Part shown: piece after piece, positions 28,091 to 37,298 of the stretch
Numbering within the stretch: the stretch's first letter is position 1
How the letters are laid out: the number at the start of each line of letters is the position of its first letter
NCBI GenBank assembly: GCA_002255925.1
Contig: NKIH01000007.1
Coordinates: 62,001-126,000 of the forward strand
Reading direction: 5' to 3'
DNA length: 64,000 nt
Origin: Burkholderiales bacterium PBB6
Lineage (GTDB): Bacteria > Pseudomonadota > Gammaproteobacteria > Burkholderiales > Burkholderiaceae_C
Made by a program: the position numbers and the translations under genes
The notes under the pieces: generated by a model
What the model saw: only the letters and a program-made list of their open reading frames with translations
What the model was told of the DNA's origin: nothing
Database searches by the model: none

Positions 28091-28598
28091 GGCCACTCCG
28101 GATTGGACGAGCAGGTATGCCGACAACCGTGATTCCGGCAGGTACATCGCGCGTGACGACAGCGTTCGCGCCGACGCGCGCATCATCGCCAATGTGTATA
28201 CGGCCAATGATGACTGCGCCTGCGCCCACCTCAACTCTGTTCCCGAGCACCGGCGCCCCCGTCGGGTCAGCGTCACCCCGGTTGCCGATCGTGACCGACT
28301 GCCGCAACAGGCAGTCGTCGCCAATCCTGGCGTTGCCATGGATGACAACAGGCCCAAAATGCTCAATTCGCAGTCGCCGACCAATAACAGCAGACTCGGG
28401 AATAGTCATCCCGCACAGCATTTCGACGAGCTTTTGCAAAACAACGTTCATCAACCACCAAGGTGCCCGCACAAGTCTGAACCGACAAGACATGCGCAGA
28501 TGGCTGAATCTATGAACGAGCAAAGCCCAGGACGCCTGTGCAAATAGACCCTCACGCTGCGTCCGGAAATCCTCGACGATCAGCTGAGCAACATTCAT
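28083..28598 (-). CDS. Hexapeptide-repeat acetyltransferase, serine acetyltransferase-like
   Basis: A 171-residue left-handed beta-helix protein with hexapeptide turns (IPESAVIGRRL, VVIHGNARIGDDCLL, NRVEVGAGAVIIGRIHIGD, ARVGANAVVTRDVP). It resembles the short CysE/WcaB-like acetyltransferases of capsule loci that use acetyl-CoA to acetylate a sugar. The frame is open to 28691, but the ATG at 28598 lies 13 bases after the preceding stop, whereas the longer form would overlap that gene by 80 bases. Overlaps the glycosidase start. Substrate inferred as a polymer precursor, not free serine. Confidence 0.82.
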   Translation of the reverse strand: MNVAQLIVEDFRTQREGLFAQASWALLVHRFSHLRMSCRFRLVRAPWWLMNVVLQKLVEMLCGMTIPESAVIGRRLRIEHFGPVVIHGNARIGDDCLLRQSVTIGNRGDADPTGAPVLGNRVEVGAGAVIIGRIHIGDDARVGANAVVTRDVPAGITVVGIPARPIRSGHD

Positions 28599-28611
28599 AG
28601 CTGAACCGTAT

Positions 28612-29802
28612 TCATCGCACGACCTCTGCCAAACGCTTTGCCAAGGAAGCGGCGCATACGTCATAGCTGCGGTTTGAAACCACCCATTCACGGCCTCGTG
28701 CGGCCATCAAACTGCATGCCGCTTTATCGTTCAGCAGTTGCAATACAGCAGATGCAAAGGCAGTCGCATCAAAAGCGACACACAAACCGGCGCCGCTGGC
28801 AGACAGCACCAAGTTCTGATCCGGATGCTGATTACCGACGACCGGGCGGCCCATCGCCAAATACTCAACTAGCTTGGTCGGGCTGGCTGCATCCAGAAGA
28901 GGATCGGGCGCCACCAGCGCCAATGCCACCTCGGCCTGTCCAAACACCTCGGCAACTTGATCGGATGGGATCCACCCAGTTATCTGCACGTGGTCTTGAA
29001 CACCAAGCTCCGCGATACGGTCAGCAAGCCACTGCCGGTCCGCATCGTCCAATGCATCACCAACAATCAACAGCAACACTTCAGGCATGCTGCGCTTGAT
29101 TATCGCGACGACCTCAAACAGAAAATCAACGCGCCTTACTCGGCTGCTTTCACCCAGATAACCGATGACCCTTCTGCCGTCATTTCTCTCAACAAAGGGG
29201 AGTGGCGCCTTGAAGCGATCAAGGTCGACGCACATTGGAACGGGCGTCATGCGCTCGGCCTTCAGGCCAAGCAACACCATGTCCTCCTTCATGCGATCGC
29301 TCTGAACAAAAATGTGGTGCGCCCGGGGCAGCACTACCCGGTGCAACAGCCAACCACCAACGTGGCCCCGCCACCCTAGATAGGCACGCCGAACCCATTG
29401 CCGCTTGTCAAGCGTTTCACGCAATCGAACCAGTGATTCAGCCATCGGAAATGACATCCAATAAATGAATGGCAATCCGCGCAGTCGGGCCCACAGCAAT
29501 GCAAAAACAGTTATGAATGCCTTGTCGCGAACAATCACTGCGTCGTAAGGGTCGCGCCGCAAGCGCCAGAGCATTTTGCAATCATGTGCAAATGTCTTCA
29601 GAAGCTCAGCCATCTTGCTGCCACCAGGCGCAACAAGCCAAGCTCGGCCCGCCGGCCACGGTTGATCTTGATGGTCGGCCGTTGTAGCCTGAGTTACCAA
29701 GTCGGCATGCACGTCGTGCGTCAACAGATGCCGCCCCCACAGGGCAGAAACATCGGGCCGAAAGGTTGGCCAGCCATCCAAAATGAAAAACAGAAACCGC
29801 AT
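28612..29802 (-). CDS. Family 4-like glycosyltransferase
   Basis: A 396-residue GT-B protein (MRFLFFILDGWPTFRPD start). Features are an RVIGYLGESSRVRRVDFL donor-domain entry and the DAASPTKLVEYLAMGRPVVG element, where the usual first Glu of EX7E is replaced within a SPTKLVEY pattern common in GT4 proteins. The long upstream extension to 30006 overlaps the previous gene and is rejected in favour of the ATG at 29802. Part of the epsD operon; donor unknown. Confidence 0.85.
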   Translation of the reverse strand: MRFLFFILDGWPTFRPDVSALWGRHLLTHDVHADLVTQATTADHQDQPWPAGRAWLVAPGGSKMAELLKTFAHDCKMLWRLRRDPYDAVIVRDKAFITVFALLWARLRGLPFIYWMSFPMAESLVRLRETLDKRQWVRRAYLGWRGHVGGWLLHRVVLPRAHHIFVQSDRMKEDMVLLGLKAERMTPVPMCVDLDRFKAPLPFVERNDGRRVIGYLGESSRVRRVDFLFEVVAIIKRSMPEVLLLIVGDALDDADRQWLADRIAELGVQDHVQITGWIPSDQVAEVFGQAEVALALVAPDPLLDAASPTKLVEYLAMGRPVVGNQHPDQNLVLSASGAGLCVAFDATAFASAVLQLLNDKAACSLMAARGREWVVSNRSYDVCAASLAKRLAEVVR

Positions 29803-29807
29803 GGTAT

Positions 29808-30785
29808 TCAAGTCCTGCGAAGGGCAATCTTTGCAATCACCTTGAGGAGGCGTAAACCTAGACGCCAATAGCCAAGAAGACCGAAATTGTTTAAAAACGC
29901 CCGCAGCATAGGGCGGCAAGCCCGCGTGGCTTCTGTCAACGCAAGGTTGAACAGGCCGCGGCCTTGAGCGGCCTCGGCGAGCCGAACGCCACGATAAGCG
30001 GCCCAAATCGCAGGCAAGCGCCCTTCGTCGACGGCGCCGTCAGTACCAGCGTGGCCAGCGCCCACGCTCAACCCATTGCGCTCCAGCGCGGACAGTGTCG
30101 CCCGCAATGCGCTATCAACCTGCGGAACCAGATTTTTAGCCGAAAGCGAACCCGAATGGATTCGATAGTCGAGCAGCGGCAACTGCAAAAGCCCAAGCTC
30201 GCCGCGTTCGGCCAATCGTAGAAACAGGTCGTAATCTTCCGCATGTGAAAACCCGTGCCGATAACCGCTCAACGCTTTCAGGTCTGCGGTCCGCAGCAGT
30301 ATGGAAGGATGCGGAAGCGTTGTGATTCGCGGGGGAAAGATGGTCAAGTCGGTTTGCGGCAAGTTCCCAAAAGGTTGCTGTACAGCAGTGATCCGGCCAT
30401 CGCTGTCCATCAGCCGATAGAGGCTACCCACACAAACGCAGTCGGGGTGGTCGCGCAGATAGCTCACCTGGAGGGACAGTCGCTCAGGGTGGGAGCGGTC
30501 ATCGCCGTCCATGCGCGCCACGTACTCGCCGCGAGCCAAACCAAGCGCCGTGTTCAACGCGTCGACGATGCCTTTGTTGGCGGTATGAACGACACGCAGT
30601 CGTGGCTCTTCCAGCGCGAGTGCGTCGAGCAACGCACCGGTTCCGTCTGCGCTTCCATCGTTCACGACAATGATCTCGATATCGTGAAGAGATTGGCATG
30701 TCAATGAAGCAATAGCTTCACCAAGCGTACCGACGCAGTTGTAGGCCGGAAGTAACACTGAAACTAGCGGGGGCGTTTGTTCCAT
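29808..30785 (-). CDS. Family 2 glycosyltransferase
   Basis: A 325-residue GT-A protein: VSVLLPAYNCVGTLGEAI at the N-terminus, IIVVNDGSADGT, and the metal-binding DGDD in YVARMDGDDRSHPERL, followed by an HAEDYDLFLRLAERG acceptor-site segment. The ATG at 30785 is preferred; a GTG at 30818 would overlap the preceding gene. Inverting GT2 adding one residue of the repeat unit, at the cytoplasmic face. Confidence 0.9.
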   Translation of the reverse strand: MEQTPPLVSVLLPAYNCVGTLGEAIASLTCQSLHDIEIIVVNDGSADGTGALLDALALEEPRLRVVHTANKGIVDALNTALGLARGEYVARMDGDDRSHPERLSLQVSYLRDHPDCVCVGSLYRLMDSDGRITAVQQPFGNLPQTDLTIFPPRITTLPHPSILLRTADLKALSGYRHGFSHAEDYDLFLRLAERGELGLLQLPLLDYRIHSGSLSAKNLVPQVDSALRATLSALERNGLSVGAGHAGTDGAVDEGRLPAIWAAYRGVRLAEAAQGRGLFNLALTEATRACRPMLRAFLNNFGLLGYWRLGLRLLKVIAKIALRRT

Positions 30786-30792
30786 AAGAATA

Positions 30793-31710
30793 TTAGGCAC
30801 TTGCCCTGCGACGCTCACGAAGAAGCAAGGCTAGTTTTACCAGCATCTTGACTGACCCGCGTCGATCCAAGAATCGCCAGAAATCGTTAGGATTCAATGA
30901 AAATCCATAATACGGCGAATAAACCTGAAGCAACAGTTTTTGCCTGCGAACCACCGAGCCCTCACCGTGCTTCATAAACATCAAGGCATACGCCTTCAGA
31001 ATCTTCTCCTTTTGGAGTGAGGAAATTCGATCGTCCCTTGGCATCAGGTCGAAATGATAGGTTGGAGCATCAAACAAGCGAGCCGGACCAAAGAGCTGCA
31101 GAACTCGATAGAAGAATTCCAAGTCCTGCCACGCAGGCATTTGTTCATCGAAGAGACCAGCGTCGATGAAACGTTGCCGCGGTGCGAAAATTTGGTTGCC
31201 GACAAAGTTCGCCTCGAACAAGTCCTCAGAACAAACTCTACTACGCTTGGCGCTCTCGCAAAGACCGCTAGGTAGCCGCTGGAGATATTGGACGTATAGG
31301 CAAGAAACCTCTACTTCTGCACGTTGCAGACTGGACCAGTAAGCGACCAGGCCCTCGAGATGCCCCGGGTGAAGTTCGTCGTCATCATCCAAGCCGGTGA
31401 CAAACTCACCTCGCGCCAGTCTAATGGCGCGGTTTCGTGCTGCGCACGCGCCGGCTGATTTTTCATTCCTCAGAAAAATTATCCGGGAATCTCCAGCTAC
31501 GGCCTTGGCGATTTCCTTGCATGTGCGTTCATCCGAACCGTCGTCAACAATGATCAATTCAAAGTTGGATAACGTCTGACGCTGAACCGAAGACACCGCC
31601 AGAAGAACGCTCTCCAGCCGATTTTTCGTTGGCATATAGACGGAGACTTTAGGCCCCTGCTCCTCCAGTGCACCCGAAATCACAAATCCAGCCTCTTTAG
31701 CTTCAGCCAT
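30793..31710 (-). CDS. Family 2 glycosyltransferase
   Basis: A 305-residue GT-A protein with VSVYMPTKNRLESVLLAV, IIVDDGSDERT, AGACAARNRAIRLARGEF and the DDDD metal site in VTGLDDDDELHPGHL. The ATG at 31710 overlaps the wzy-like stop by 8 bases. GC content is lower here than in the flanks, like the polymerase gene before it. Confidence 0.9.
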   Translation of the reverse strand: MAEAKEAGFVISGALEEQGPKVSVYMPTKNRLESVLLAVSSVQRQTLSNFELIIVDDGSDERTCKEIAKAVAGDSRIIFLRNEKSAGACAARNRAIRLARGEFVTGLDDDDELHPGHLEGLVAYWSSLQRAEVEVSCLYVQYLQRLPSGLCESAKRSRVCSEDLFEANFVGNQIFAPRQRFIDAGLFDEQMPAWQDLEFFYRVLQLFGPARLFDAPTYHFDLMPRDDRISSLQKEKILKAYALMFMKHGEGSVVRRQKLLLQVYSPYYGFSLNPNDFWRFLDRRGSVKMLVKLALLLRERRRASA

Positions 31711-32989
31711 TCTTCGCCCCCGCAACCGCTTCGAGCCGAGGCTCAACCCTTAGCGCCTGGGCTAAGACAAAAACAAACCAACCCAGCGTTGGTAAGAACA
31801 GCTTTTCCGACGCTGTTATTCCGCCAACAATACAGATCAACCAAAGCGCGAAGGCGAGAGTATTCTCGCGCCTCGGACTACTAAGAACGCTTGAAATGAT
31901 ACGCCAACTTGGCCAGATCACAGCCAACACAAAGGCGCCCCCTCCAAACCAGCCGTAAGCGAGCAACGCCTCCAGATAACTGTTGTGCGCCGTAGTAAAC
32001 AAGGTGCCTAACCGAAATTTCTCGAGAAGCCCGACAGAAATAAAATTAACGCCGATCCGACCGTACCCGTATCCCTCAAGGGGCATGAACTGCAGCAGAT
32101 ATGAGCTCAGCGCCCAAATTCTGTCGCGTCCCGTGAACGTTGAATCCCGCCCAAAGAATTTCAGAAAGTCGTCAAGATTGGCGAATGAATACCAAACGAC
32201 AGCGAATAATCCAACTACAAAGGCAGCAGTCACGGCAACCATCGGATGCTTCAACAACCGCGTTCGAGCTGCGCCGAAGTGGATAAATGCAGCCAAGCCG
32301 AATAGAATAATACCCTGAACTGATCGCGCTGCTCCGAGCAACGCAATGACAGTCAACAGACAAGCAGAACGACATATTAGACTTGTATTGCGAGGCGCGC
32401 ACAGCACCAAACAACCACAAATCACCGCCAGGTATGCCAAGTCGTTTCGATGCGCGGAAAGCCCTCGATAATACCCGGAGAATTCGCCAAGCATCATTGA
32501 TTGAGATGGAACCACTGCAATGGCCACATTCGCAAATAGCAGTACAACCGCGGTCCTGAACAAAACATCAATGAGACGCTGAGAGCCAACAATAGCCACA
32601 GCCAAGCTCAGCACGGCAAAGCATTCAAAATACCCGAGTACGTAGAGCAGTACGTTTAACTGAAACTCGCCTACTAAAATCGCGCTCGCCAAAGCATAAA
32701 CAACAAATCCAGCGATGACAGGCGCGCGCAAAACCGATCCCCACAGAACCCTCGCATTTACAAATGAAAGCGCGAATGTGGCCGCGGTGACTGCAAACTC
32801 AAAATAATAGACCAGCCTTGACGGTTCATAAGCCTGCCCAAGATAGCCGTGAGACCAAAACCGCAGCCCGGAAACCTTAACAAACAAGGCCACAACCAAC
32901 CATTTGACCCAAATTTCATTGGGGAAAATGAACATCCGGCCGTCATTTAAGGCAGATGCCGCTGAATTAGCTCGTGATTCATTCAGCAT
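31703..32989 (-). CDS. wzy: O-antigen ligase/polymerase-type membrane protein (Wzy-like)
   Basis: A 428-residue protein with about eleven hydrophobic segments. A large periplasmic loop carries motifs of the Wzy_C/O-antigen ligase family: YYRGLSAHRNDLAYLA, TFTGRDRIWALS and FTTAHNSYLEALLAYGW. Placed between wzx-GT and GT2 genes it is the best candidate for the polymerase of the Wzx/Wzy pathway. Low GC is typical for wzy genes. Its start overlaps the preceding GT4 by 11 bases. Ligase activity cannot be excluded. Confidence 0.82.
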   Translation of the reverse strand: MLNESRANSAASALNDGRMFIFPNEIWVKWLVVALFVKVSGLRFWSHGYLGQAYEPSRLVYYFEFAVTAATFALSFVNARVLWGSVLRAPVIAGFVVYALASAILVGEFQLNVLLYVLGYFECFAVLSLAVAIVGSQRLIDVLFRTAVVLLFANVAIAVVPSQSMMLGEFSGYYRGLSAHRNDLAYLAVICGCLVLCAPRNTSLICRSACLLTVIALLGAARSVQGIILFGLAAFIHFGAARTRLLKHPMVAVTAAFVVGLFAVVWYSFANLDDFLKFFGRDSTFTGRDRIWALSSYLLQFMPLEGYGYGRIGVNFISVGLLEKFRLGTLFTTAHNSYLEALLAYGWFGGGAFVLAVIWPSWRIISSVLSSPRRENTLAFALWLICIVGGITASEKLFLPTLGWFVFVLAQALRVEPRLEAVAGAKNG

Positions 32990-34124
32990 GCAGCGCCCTC
33001 ACCTGATCGTATACACGTTCCAATTCGGCGACGTTAGTCTTCAGATTGAAGTTCAAATTCACGAAAGTGCGGCCTGCTTTTGAGTACTCCTCGCGGCTGG
33101 CCGAACTACCCAAGAGAAACTCGAGTTCTTTAGCTAGTTCCGACACATCCCCCGCCTTTGGCAAACTTCCAGCCTCAGCTGCCGCTAACATTTCGGCCAT
33201 CGGTTGGTCATCGAAAATACAGACGGGCGTAGCTGCAGCCAATGCTTCCATGATCGCGATCGGCATGCCTTCAGCATCGCCTGTGAGTGCTCGTATGCTG
33301 GGAAGGCAAAAAATAGCGGCCTGGCTAAGTTGAGCCATGACCTCGCTGCGCGCTTGCGAACCAAGGAATGTCGGTGTCACACCCAATTCTTTGGCTTGTT
33401 GTTCCAGGCTGGCCCGAAGTGGGCCATCTCCAATCAGCAAAAGAGGATGCGCCTCACGCAGCTTCTCGGGCAATTTCGCCCAAGCAGCGATCAGCAAATG
33501 CGTTCCCTTCTTCTCCACCAGCCTGCCAACAGCAAGTACGCCTTTTCGTGCGCTTGTTGCCTGCTTCACCTCGGGGAAGGCAGACAAATCAATACCCAGG
33601 TGACTTACGACGAGCTTCTTTTCGGGGTAACCACGAGCCACCATCTCATCTTTGATGAACTGGGACACGCAAAGAATCTTGTCGACGCGCTCGATCAGTT
33701 TTTGACGACGTCGCAATAGTCGTTCGCCATCTGGAAACTTTGCGAGATGCTCGTCATAGGTAGTGGCATCGAAGCCGTGGGCAGTGACGATGAACGGCAG
33801 GTCATTCCCCGCCATGAATGGCAGCAATTTGGCAGCGTCAGTCAGAAAATGGGCATGAACCAATTCAGGTTTTTCGCGCTTGATCAATGCGCTGAGCGCA
33901 GGTGCCCAACCAAAGTTTTCAAACAGCCGACGCCCAATTCGTCCTTGTCCCACCTGCAATACCGGATGGGAGGTGCGATGGTTGACAGGCATATCGCGCT
34001 GGCAAACCACCAATGGCTCGTATCGCTTGAGCGTACGAAGATGATCCGAGACAAACGTTTCGGAAACAGGCAAGTAGTCAGACCGAAAAATCAGAACCTT
34101 GGGGCGCGCTTCTTTATCAGTCAT
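32979..34124 (-). CDS. Family 4 glycosyltransferase
   Basis: A 381-residue GT-B protein. N-terminal KVLIFRSDYLPVSETFVSDH, then ELVHAHFLTDAAKLLPF and FIVTAHGFDATTYDE. The donor domain has AVGRLVEKKGTHLLIAAWA and GDAEGMPIAIMEALAAATP as the EX7E motif. This layout resembles colanic-acid WcaL/WcaK-type GT4 enzymes. The ATG follows the wzx stop directly (TGAATG). Sugar specificity unknown. Confidence 0.9.
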   Translation of the reverse strand: MTDKEARPKVLIFRSDYLPVSETFVSDHLRTLKRYEPLVVCQRDMPVNHRTSHPVLQVGQGRIGRRLFENFGWAPALSALIKREKPELVHAHFLTDAAKLLPFMAGNDLPFIVTAHGFDATTYDEHLAKFPDGERLLRRRQKLIERVDKILCVSQFIKDEMVARGYPEKKLVVSHLGIDLSAFPEVKQATSARKGVLAVGRLVEKKGTHLLIAAWAKLPEKLREAHPLLLIGDGPLRASLEQQAKELGVTPTFLGSQARSEVMAQLSQAAIFCLPSIRALTGDAEGMPIAIMEALAAATPVCIFDDQPMAEMLAAAEAGSLPKAGDVSELAKELEFLLGSSASREEYSKAGRTFVNLNFNLKTNVAELERVYDQVRALHAE

Positions 34125-35624
34125 TCAGGCTGCCTTGCGCCGCTTCAGGGCATTCGAGAGGTCCATCACAATTTCCACCCAAAGCCGTTTGACGGCGGGG
34201 TCCATCAGAGCAAGCAGCGTTGCCCCGATCGTTATCGTCACCCCCACCACCAGTGCCAACCACGCTTGCCCGGGCCACGCAAATTGCCTGATGGCTAAAC
34301 CAACGGCAACTACCAAGCCCGCACACACCAAGCCGGGCCGAACGGCCGCCCATTGCCCAGGCATTGAAACTGGCCCTTTACGGCCCATGATCCAAAAAAC
34401 AATAGGGACGGTGATGAACAGTGTGGACACACCAAAGGCGGCTGCAACGCTGATGGCACCGAGTGACACACCAATAGCCGAAGCACCGGCGCGAATGAAG
34501 GCGTCGCCGAAACCCCAGTGCCGCAGCTCACTGCTTCGGGCTTGGCTGAGAAGCACATTGCCAGTTTGGCTTGCCAGGCCAACAGCCATGATTGAAAGCC
34601 CGAACCAGCGGTACATCTGGCCAGCCGCCTCCCATTGAGGCCCGAGCAGAACACGCGCAACAGCATCACCCGCCACAACAACAAAGGCGCCGAGCAGGCC
34701 AAAGAAGAGACTGGTTCGCTGCAGCAGATGCAGGTAGTAGGCTCTGTAGCCCTCTGCGTCGCTCTGTAATCTGCTGAGTACCGGCAGCGTGGTCTGGCTG
34801 ATGGGGCCCATCAGGGTACTGCCAGACAAATTCAGCAGCTGTTGTGCCCGGTTGAAGTGGCCAGCTGCACCGGCGCCAAGCCAGGCCCCGGTGAGAATGG
34901 CGCCAAGCTGATTCGAAAAGAAGTTGAGCAAGCTGAAAACCGACAGGTTCGCGCCGAAGCGGATCAGGGCCGCAGCCGAGCGCAGCTGACGCGGTGCGCC
35001 AGGCCGCCACGGCAACGCAATCAACATGACAAGCGATGTAGCCAAGGCGGCGGCCAATTGCGAAGCCACGATGGCCCAATAGCTCCGCGTCCACCACGCC
35101 AGCCCGACCCCGATGACCAGGCCGCACAGTTGCCCGACTATTTCGCCCCACATGAGAGGGGCGAAATTCAGTTGTCTGCGCAACAGGGCGGTGTGCGCAC
35201 CTGTCAGGCCCACCGCAAGCAAACTCGTGCACAGCGCGTAGACGATGGGCTGCAAGGCGGCTTCTTTGTAAAACGCAGCAACCCAGGGTGCGGAAAGCGC
35301 CCCCAAGACGGCAAAGCCCAGCGTCACATAGAGGTTGATCCAGAAGACCGCATCCAGTTGGTCTTCGTTCAATGCTTCACTTTGAACAACCGCGGTGGTC
35401 AAGCCGAAGTCTTTCAAGAGGTTCAGCAGCAGCATCAACGACATGGCCATGGCCACCAAGCCGTAATCGGCGGGCGACAGCAAGCGCCCCATCACAGCAC
35501 TGGACAACAGGCCCACAGCCATGCCACTGACCCGCGAGCCCGCCATGAACAAGGTGCCACGCCTACCGAGTGCGGCGGCGTCGCCGCCTGTGCGTCGAAG
35601 GACCTCAGAGGTGGATATGGGCAT
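34125..35624 (-). CDS. wzx: Polysaccharide flippase, MOP family (Wzx/RfbX type)
   Basis: A 499-residue membrane protein with about 12-14 hydrophobic segments. GTLFMAGSRVSGMAVGLLSS at the N-terminus, GRLLSPADYGLVAMAMSL and FGLTTAVVQ are typical of polysaccharide flippases of the MOP superfamily (WzxC-like). It moves undecaprenyl-linked repeat units to the periplasm for Wzy polymerisation. It follows epsI by 93 bases in the long operon. Confidence 0.93.
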   Translation of the reverse strand: MPISTSEVLRRTGGDAAALGRRGTLFMAGSRVSGMAVGLLSSAVMGRLLSPADYGLVAMAMSLMLLLNLLKDFGLTTAVVQSEALNEDQLDAVFWINLYVTLGFAVLGALSAPWVAAFYKEAALQPIVYALCTSLLAVGLTGAHTALLRRQLNFAPLMWGEIVGQLCGLVIGVGLAWWTRSYWAIVASQLAAALATSLVMLIALPWRPGAPRQLRSAAALIRFGANLSVFSLLNFFSNQLGAILTGAWLGAGAAGHFNRAQQLLNLSGSTLMGPISQTTLPVLSRLQSDAEGYRAYYLHLLQRTSLFFGLLGAFVVVAGDAVARVLLGPQWEAAGQMYRWFGLSIMAVGLASQTGNVLLSQARSSELRHWGFGDAFIRAGASAIGVSLGAISVAAAFGVSTLFITVPIVFWIMGRKGPVSMPGQWAAVRPGLVCAGLVVAVGLAIRQFAWPGQAWLALVVGVTITIGATLLALMDPAVKRLWVEIVMDLSNALKRRKAA

Positions 35625-35717
35625 TTCTAGCTAAAACTCATGGTGCTGCCACGCCACTTGGCGAGCGGTGCACAAATATCTTCAAGGGGCAGCGCAAGCG
35701 TCAAACGACGCCGTCGA

Positions 35718-36413
35718 CTAGTTCAGTCCGGTCAGTCGCGGCAGCGCTGCCGCGTCCAGAGCATCAACCAGTGCATGCGCAAAATCGGCCTGCAGCGCAA
35801 ATGCGTGTTGCGGGTCGGCATCAATCGTTGAGAGGCGAAACAGCAAGCCGTCAGGGATGGTTCTCTGTTTGGCGTATCGGAATTCGACAATCTTCTTGTC
35901 GATGCCGCTGCGGGTGGCCTGATCACCAATCACCACCCAATAAGTCACCGGCTCATTGCGCCTGCCCTGCCTTGCAACCAATTGCCTGACAGGAACCTGG
36001 CCCCGCGATGTAGCAACGACCGAGGTTTGGTTGGTGAGGATCTCAAAACCTTGCGATGGGTAACAGACCTCTGGGTAGTGCAAGGCCATTGCATCGCGCT
36101 GGTCTTCGCCGTAGGCCACCACCATCATCAAACGGTTGCCCTCCGGATCAACGTAGGTGCGGCTGACGACCTGGTTGTAAATCGCAGCCAAGGCAGCTTC
36201 TTGTTGCGGGTTCACAATTTGACCGCTACCCGCAGTGTCCAACTGCCAGCTGCCTACCTTGGCTGGCAATGCCGCGGCAATGTTGATACGCCCGACCTTG
36301 TCGATGAGCTTCTGGTTCGGCTTGGCAAACTCGGTGAGCGTGAATGCCAATGTAGCCAGCAGCAAGACCAGAACAGCCTTCACCTGGAATGAGCGCTGCA
36401 GATATTCACGCAT
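35718..36413 (-). CDS. epsI: EpsI, exosortase-associated protein
   Basis: A 231-residue protein with an N-terminal membrane anchor (VLVLLLATLAFTLTEF) and a periplasmic domain with the EpsI signature MALHYPEVCYPSQGFEI. EpsI proteins occur next to or fused with exosortases and are linked to exopolysaccharide production. The ATG at 36413 overlaps the xrtB stop by 8 bases, so the pair is coupled; the open frame to 36461 is not needed. Biochemical role unknown. Confidence 0.92.
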   Translation of the reverse strand: MREYLQRSFQVKAVLVLLLATLAFTLTEFAKPNQKLIDKVGRINIAAALPAKVGSWQLDTAGSGQIVNPQQEAALAAIYNQVVSRTYVDPEGNRLMMVVAYGEDQRDAMALHYPEVCYPSQGFEILTNQTSVVATSRGQVPVRQLVARQGRRNEPVTYWVVIGDQATRSGIDKKIVEFRYAKQRTIPDGLLFRLSTIDADPQHAFALQADFAHALVDALDAAALPRLTGLN

Positions 36414-37293
36414 GCGGCACCGCCCTGTTACGGCTGAAGAAAAGGTGCAGCAGGTTATCAACGCTGACGATCAGCACCAGCGCGGTCAGGAAAAGCACCA
36501 TGCCAGCGAAACCGTGCAGGAAACCTTGCCCGGCCGCATCACCGAAGTGATAGGTCACCAGCGTCAAAACAATCACGCGGATGACGTTGGCCGTGAACCC
36601 GATCGGCACGATCAAGATCGCCAGAGCCACGTTTCTAGCCAACGATGTTGACTTCACAACATTCAAATATAGAAGCCCCATGGCTTCCAGAGTGAACAGG
36701 GTGTGCAGGCCAGCGCAGGCATCAGCCACGAGCATCTGGTATTGGCCAATTTGCAATATCACCCCAGACCTGGCAATGGGGTAGTGAAGAATATTGAGTA
36801 TGTACTCGGCAACCCAAGAAACCGCAATTTTCATGGGATGCGTCAATGCATCGACCATGGCCCCCGGCAAGGGCACCATGAAAGCCATGAAAAACAGTGC
36901 GAACCAGACGGCTTTGAGGGTGTTGGTGCCACGGAATATCAATATGACTCCGGCCAGCACTGGCACAGCCGCCCCCACCTCCATGGTGAGCACGCCCAAG
37001 GTGCGCCCGAACACATATATGGCGCAACCCAATATGAGGACGCACCACCCAGCCGCCACCGCGCCTCGCTCCGCAACTGCGCTCGCTGCTTCGGTGGGCC
37101 AACGAGTCAGCAACAGCCAAAGGCTGATCGCGAGCACCACCGGGCCATGGCCTTGGGAATCTGTGCTCCAGGCGCCATGAAACAAGTCCCAGAGCGTGGG
37201 CACGAAAAGAATTCCCAAGGTAGCCGTGATGACGGCTGCCAAAGGAAGATGGCTCTTCGCCTTCTCGAAGGTGGTTGCAGACAGCAATGACAC
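36406..37293 (-). CDS. xrtB: Exosortase B
   Basis: A 295-residue integral membrane protein with about eight hydrophobic segments. The proposed catalytic residues are visible: Cys193 in VADACAGLHTLF, Arg239 in TANVIRVIVL and His260 in QGFLHGFAGM. Exosortases process PEP-CTERM proteins, cleaving near the Pro-Glu-Pro motif and probably joining the product to a carrier or polymer. It uses a GTG start 5 bases after epsG. Candidate substrates in the window are the three PEP-CTERM proteins at 4.8, 5.5 and 18.7 kb. Type B is inferred from the epsG/epsI context and sequence style. Confidence 0.93.
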   Translation of the reverse strand: MSLLSATTFEKAKSHLPLAAVITATLGILFVPTLWDLFHGAWSTDSQGHGPVVLAISLWLLLTRWPTEAASAVAERGAVAAGWCVLILGCAIYVFGRTLGVLTMEVGAAVPVLAGVILIFRGTNTLKAVWFALFFMAFMVPLPGAMVDALTHPMKIAVSWVAEYILNILHYPIARSGVILQIGQYQMLVADACAGLHTLFTLEAMGLLYLNVVKSTSLARNVALAILIVPIGFTANVIRVIVLTLVTYHFGDAAGQGFLHGFAGMVLFLTALVLIVSVDNLLHLFFSRNRAVPHA

Positions 37294-37298
37294 GAGAT

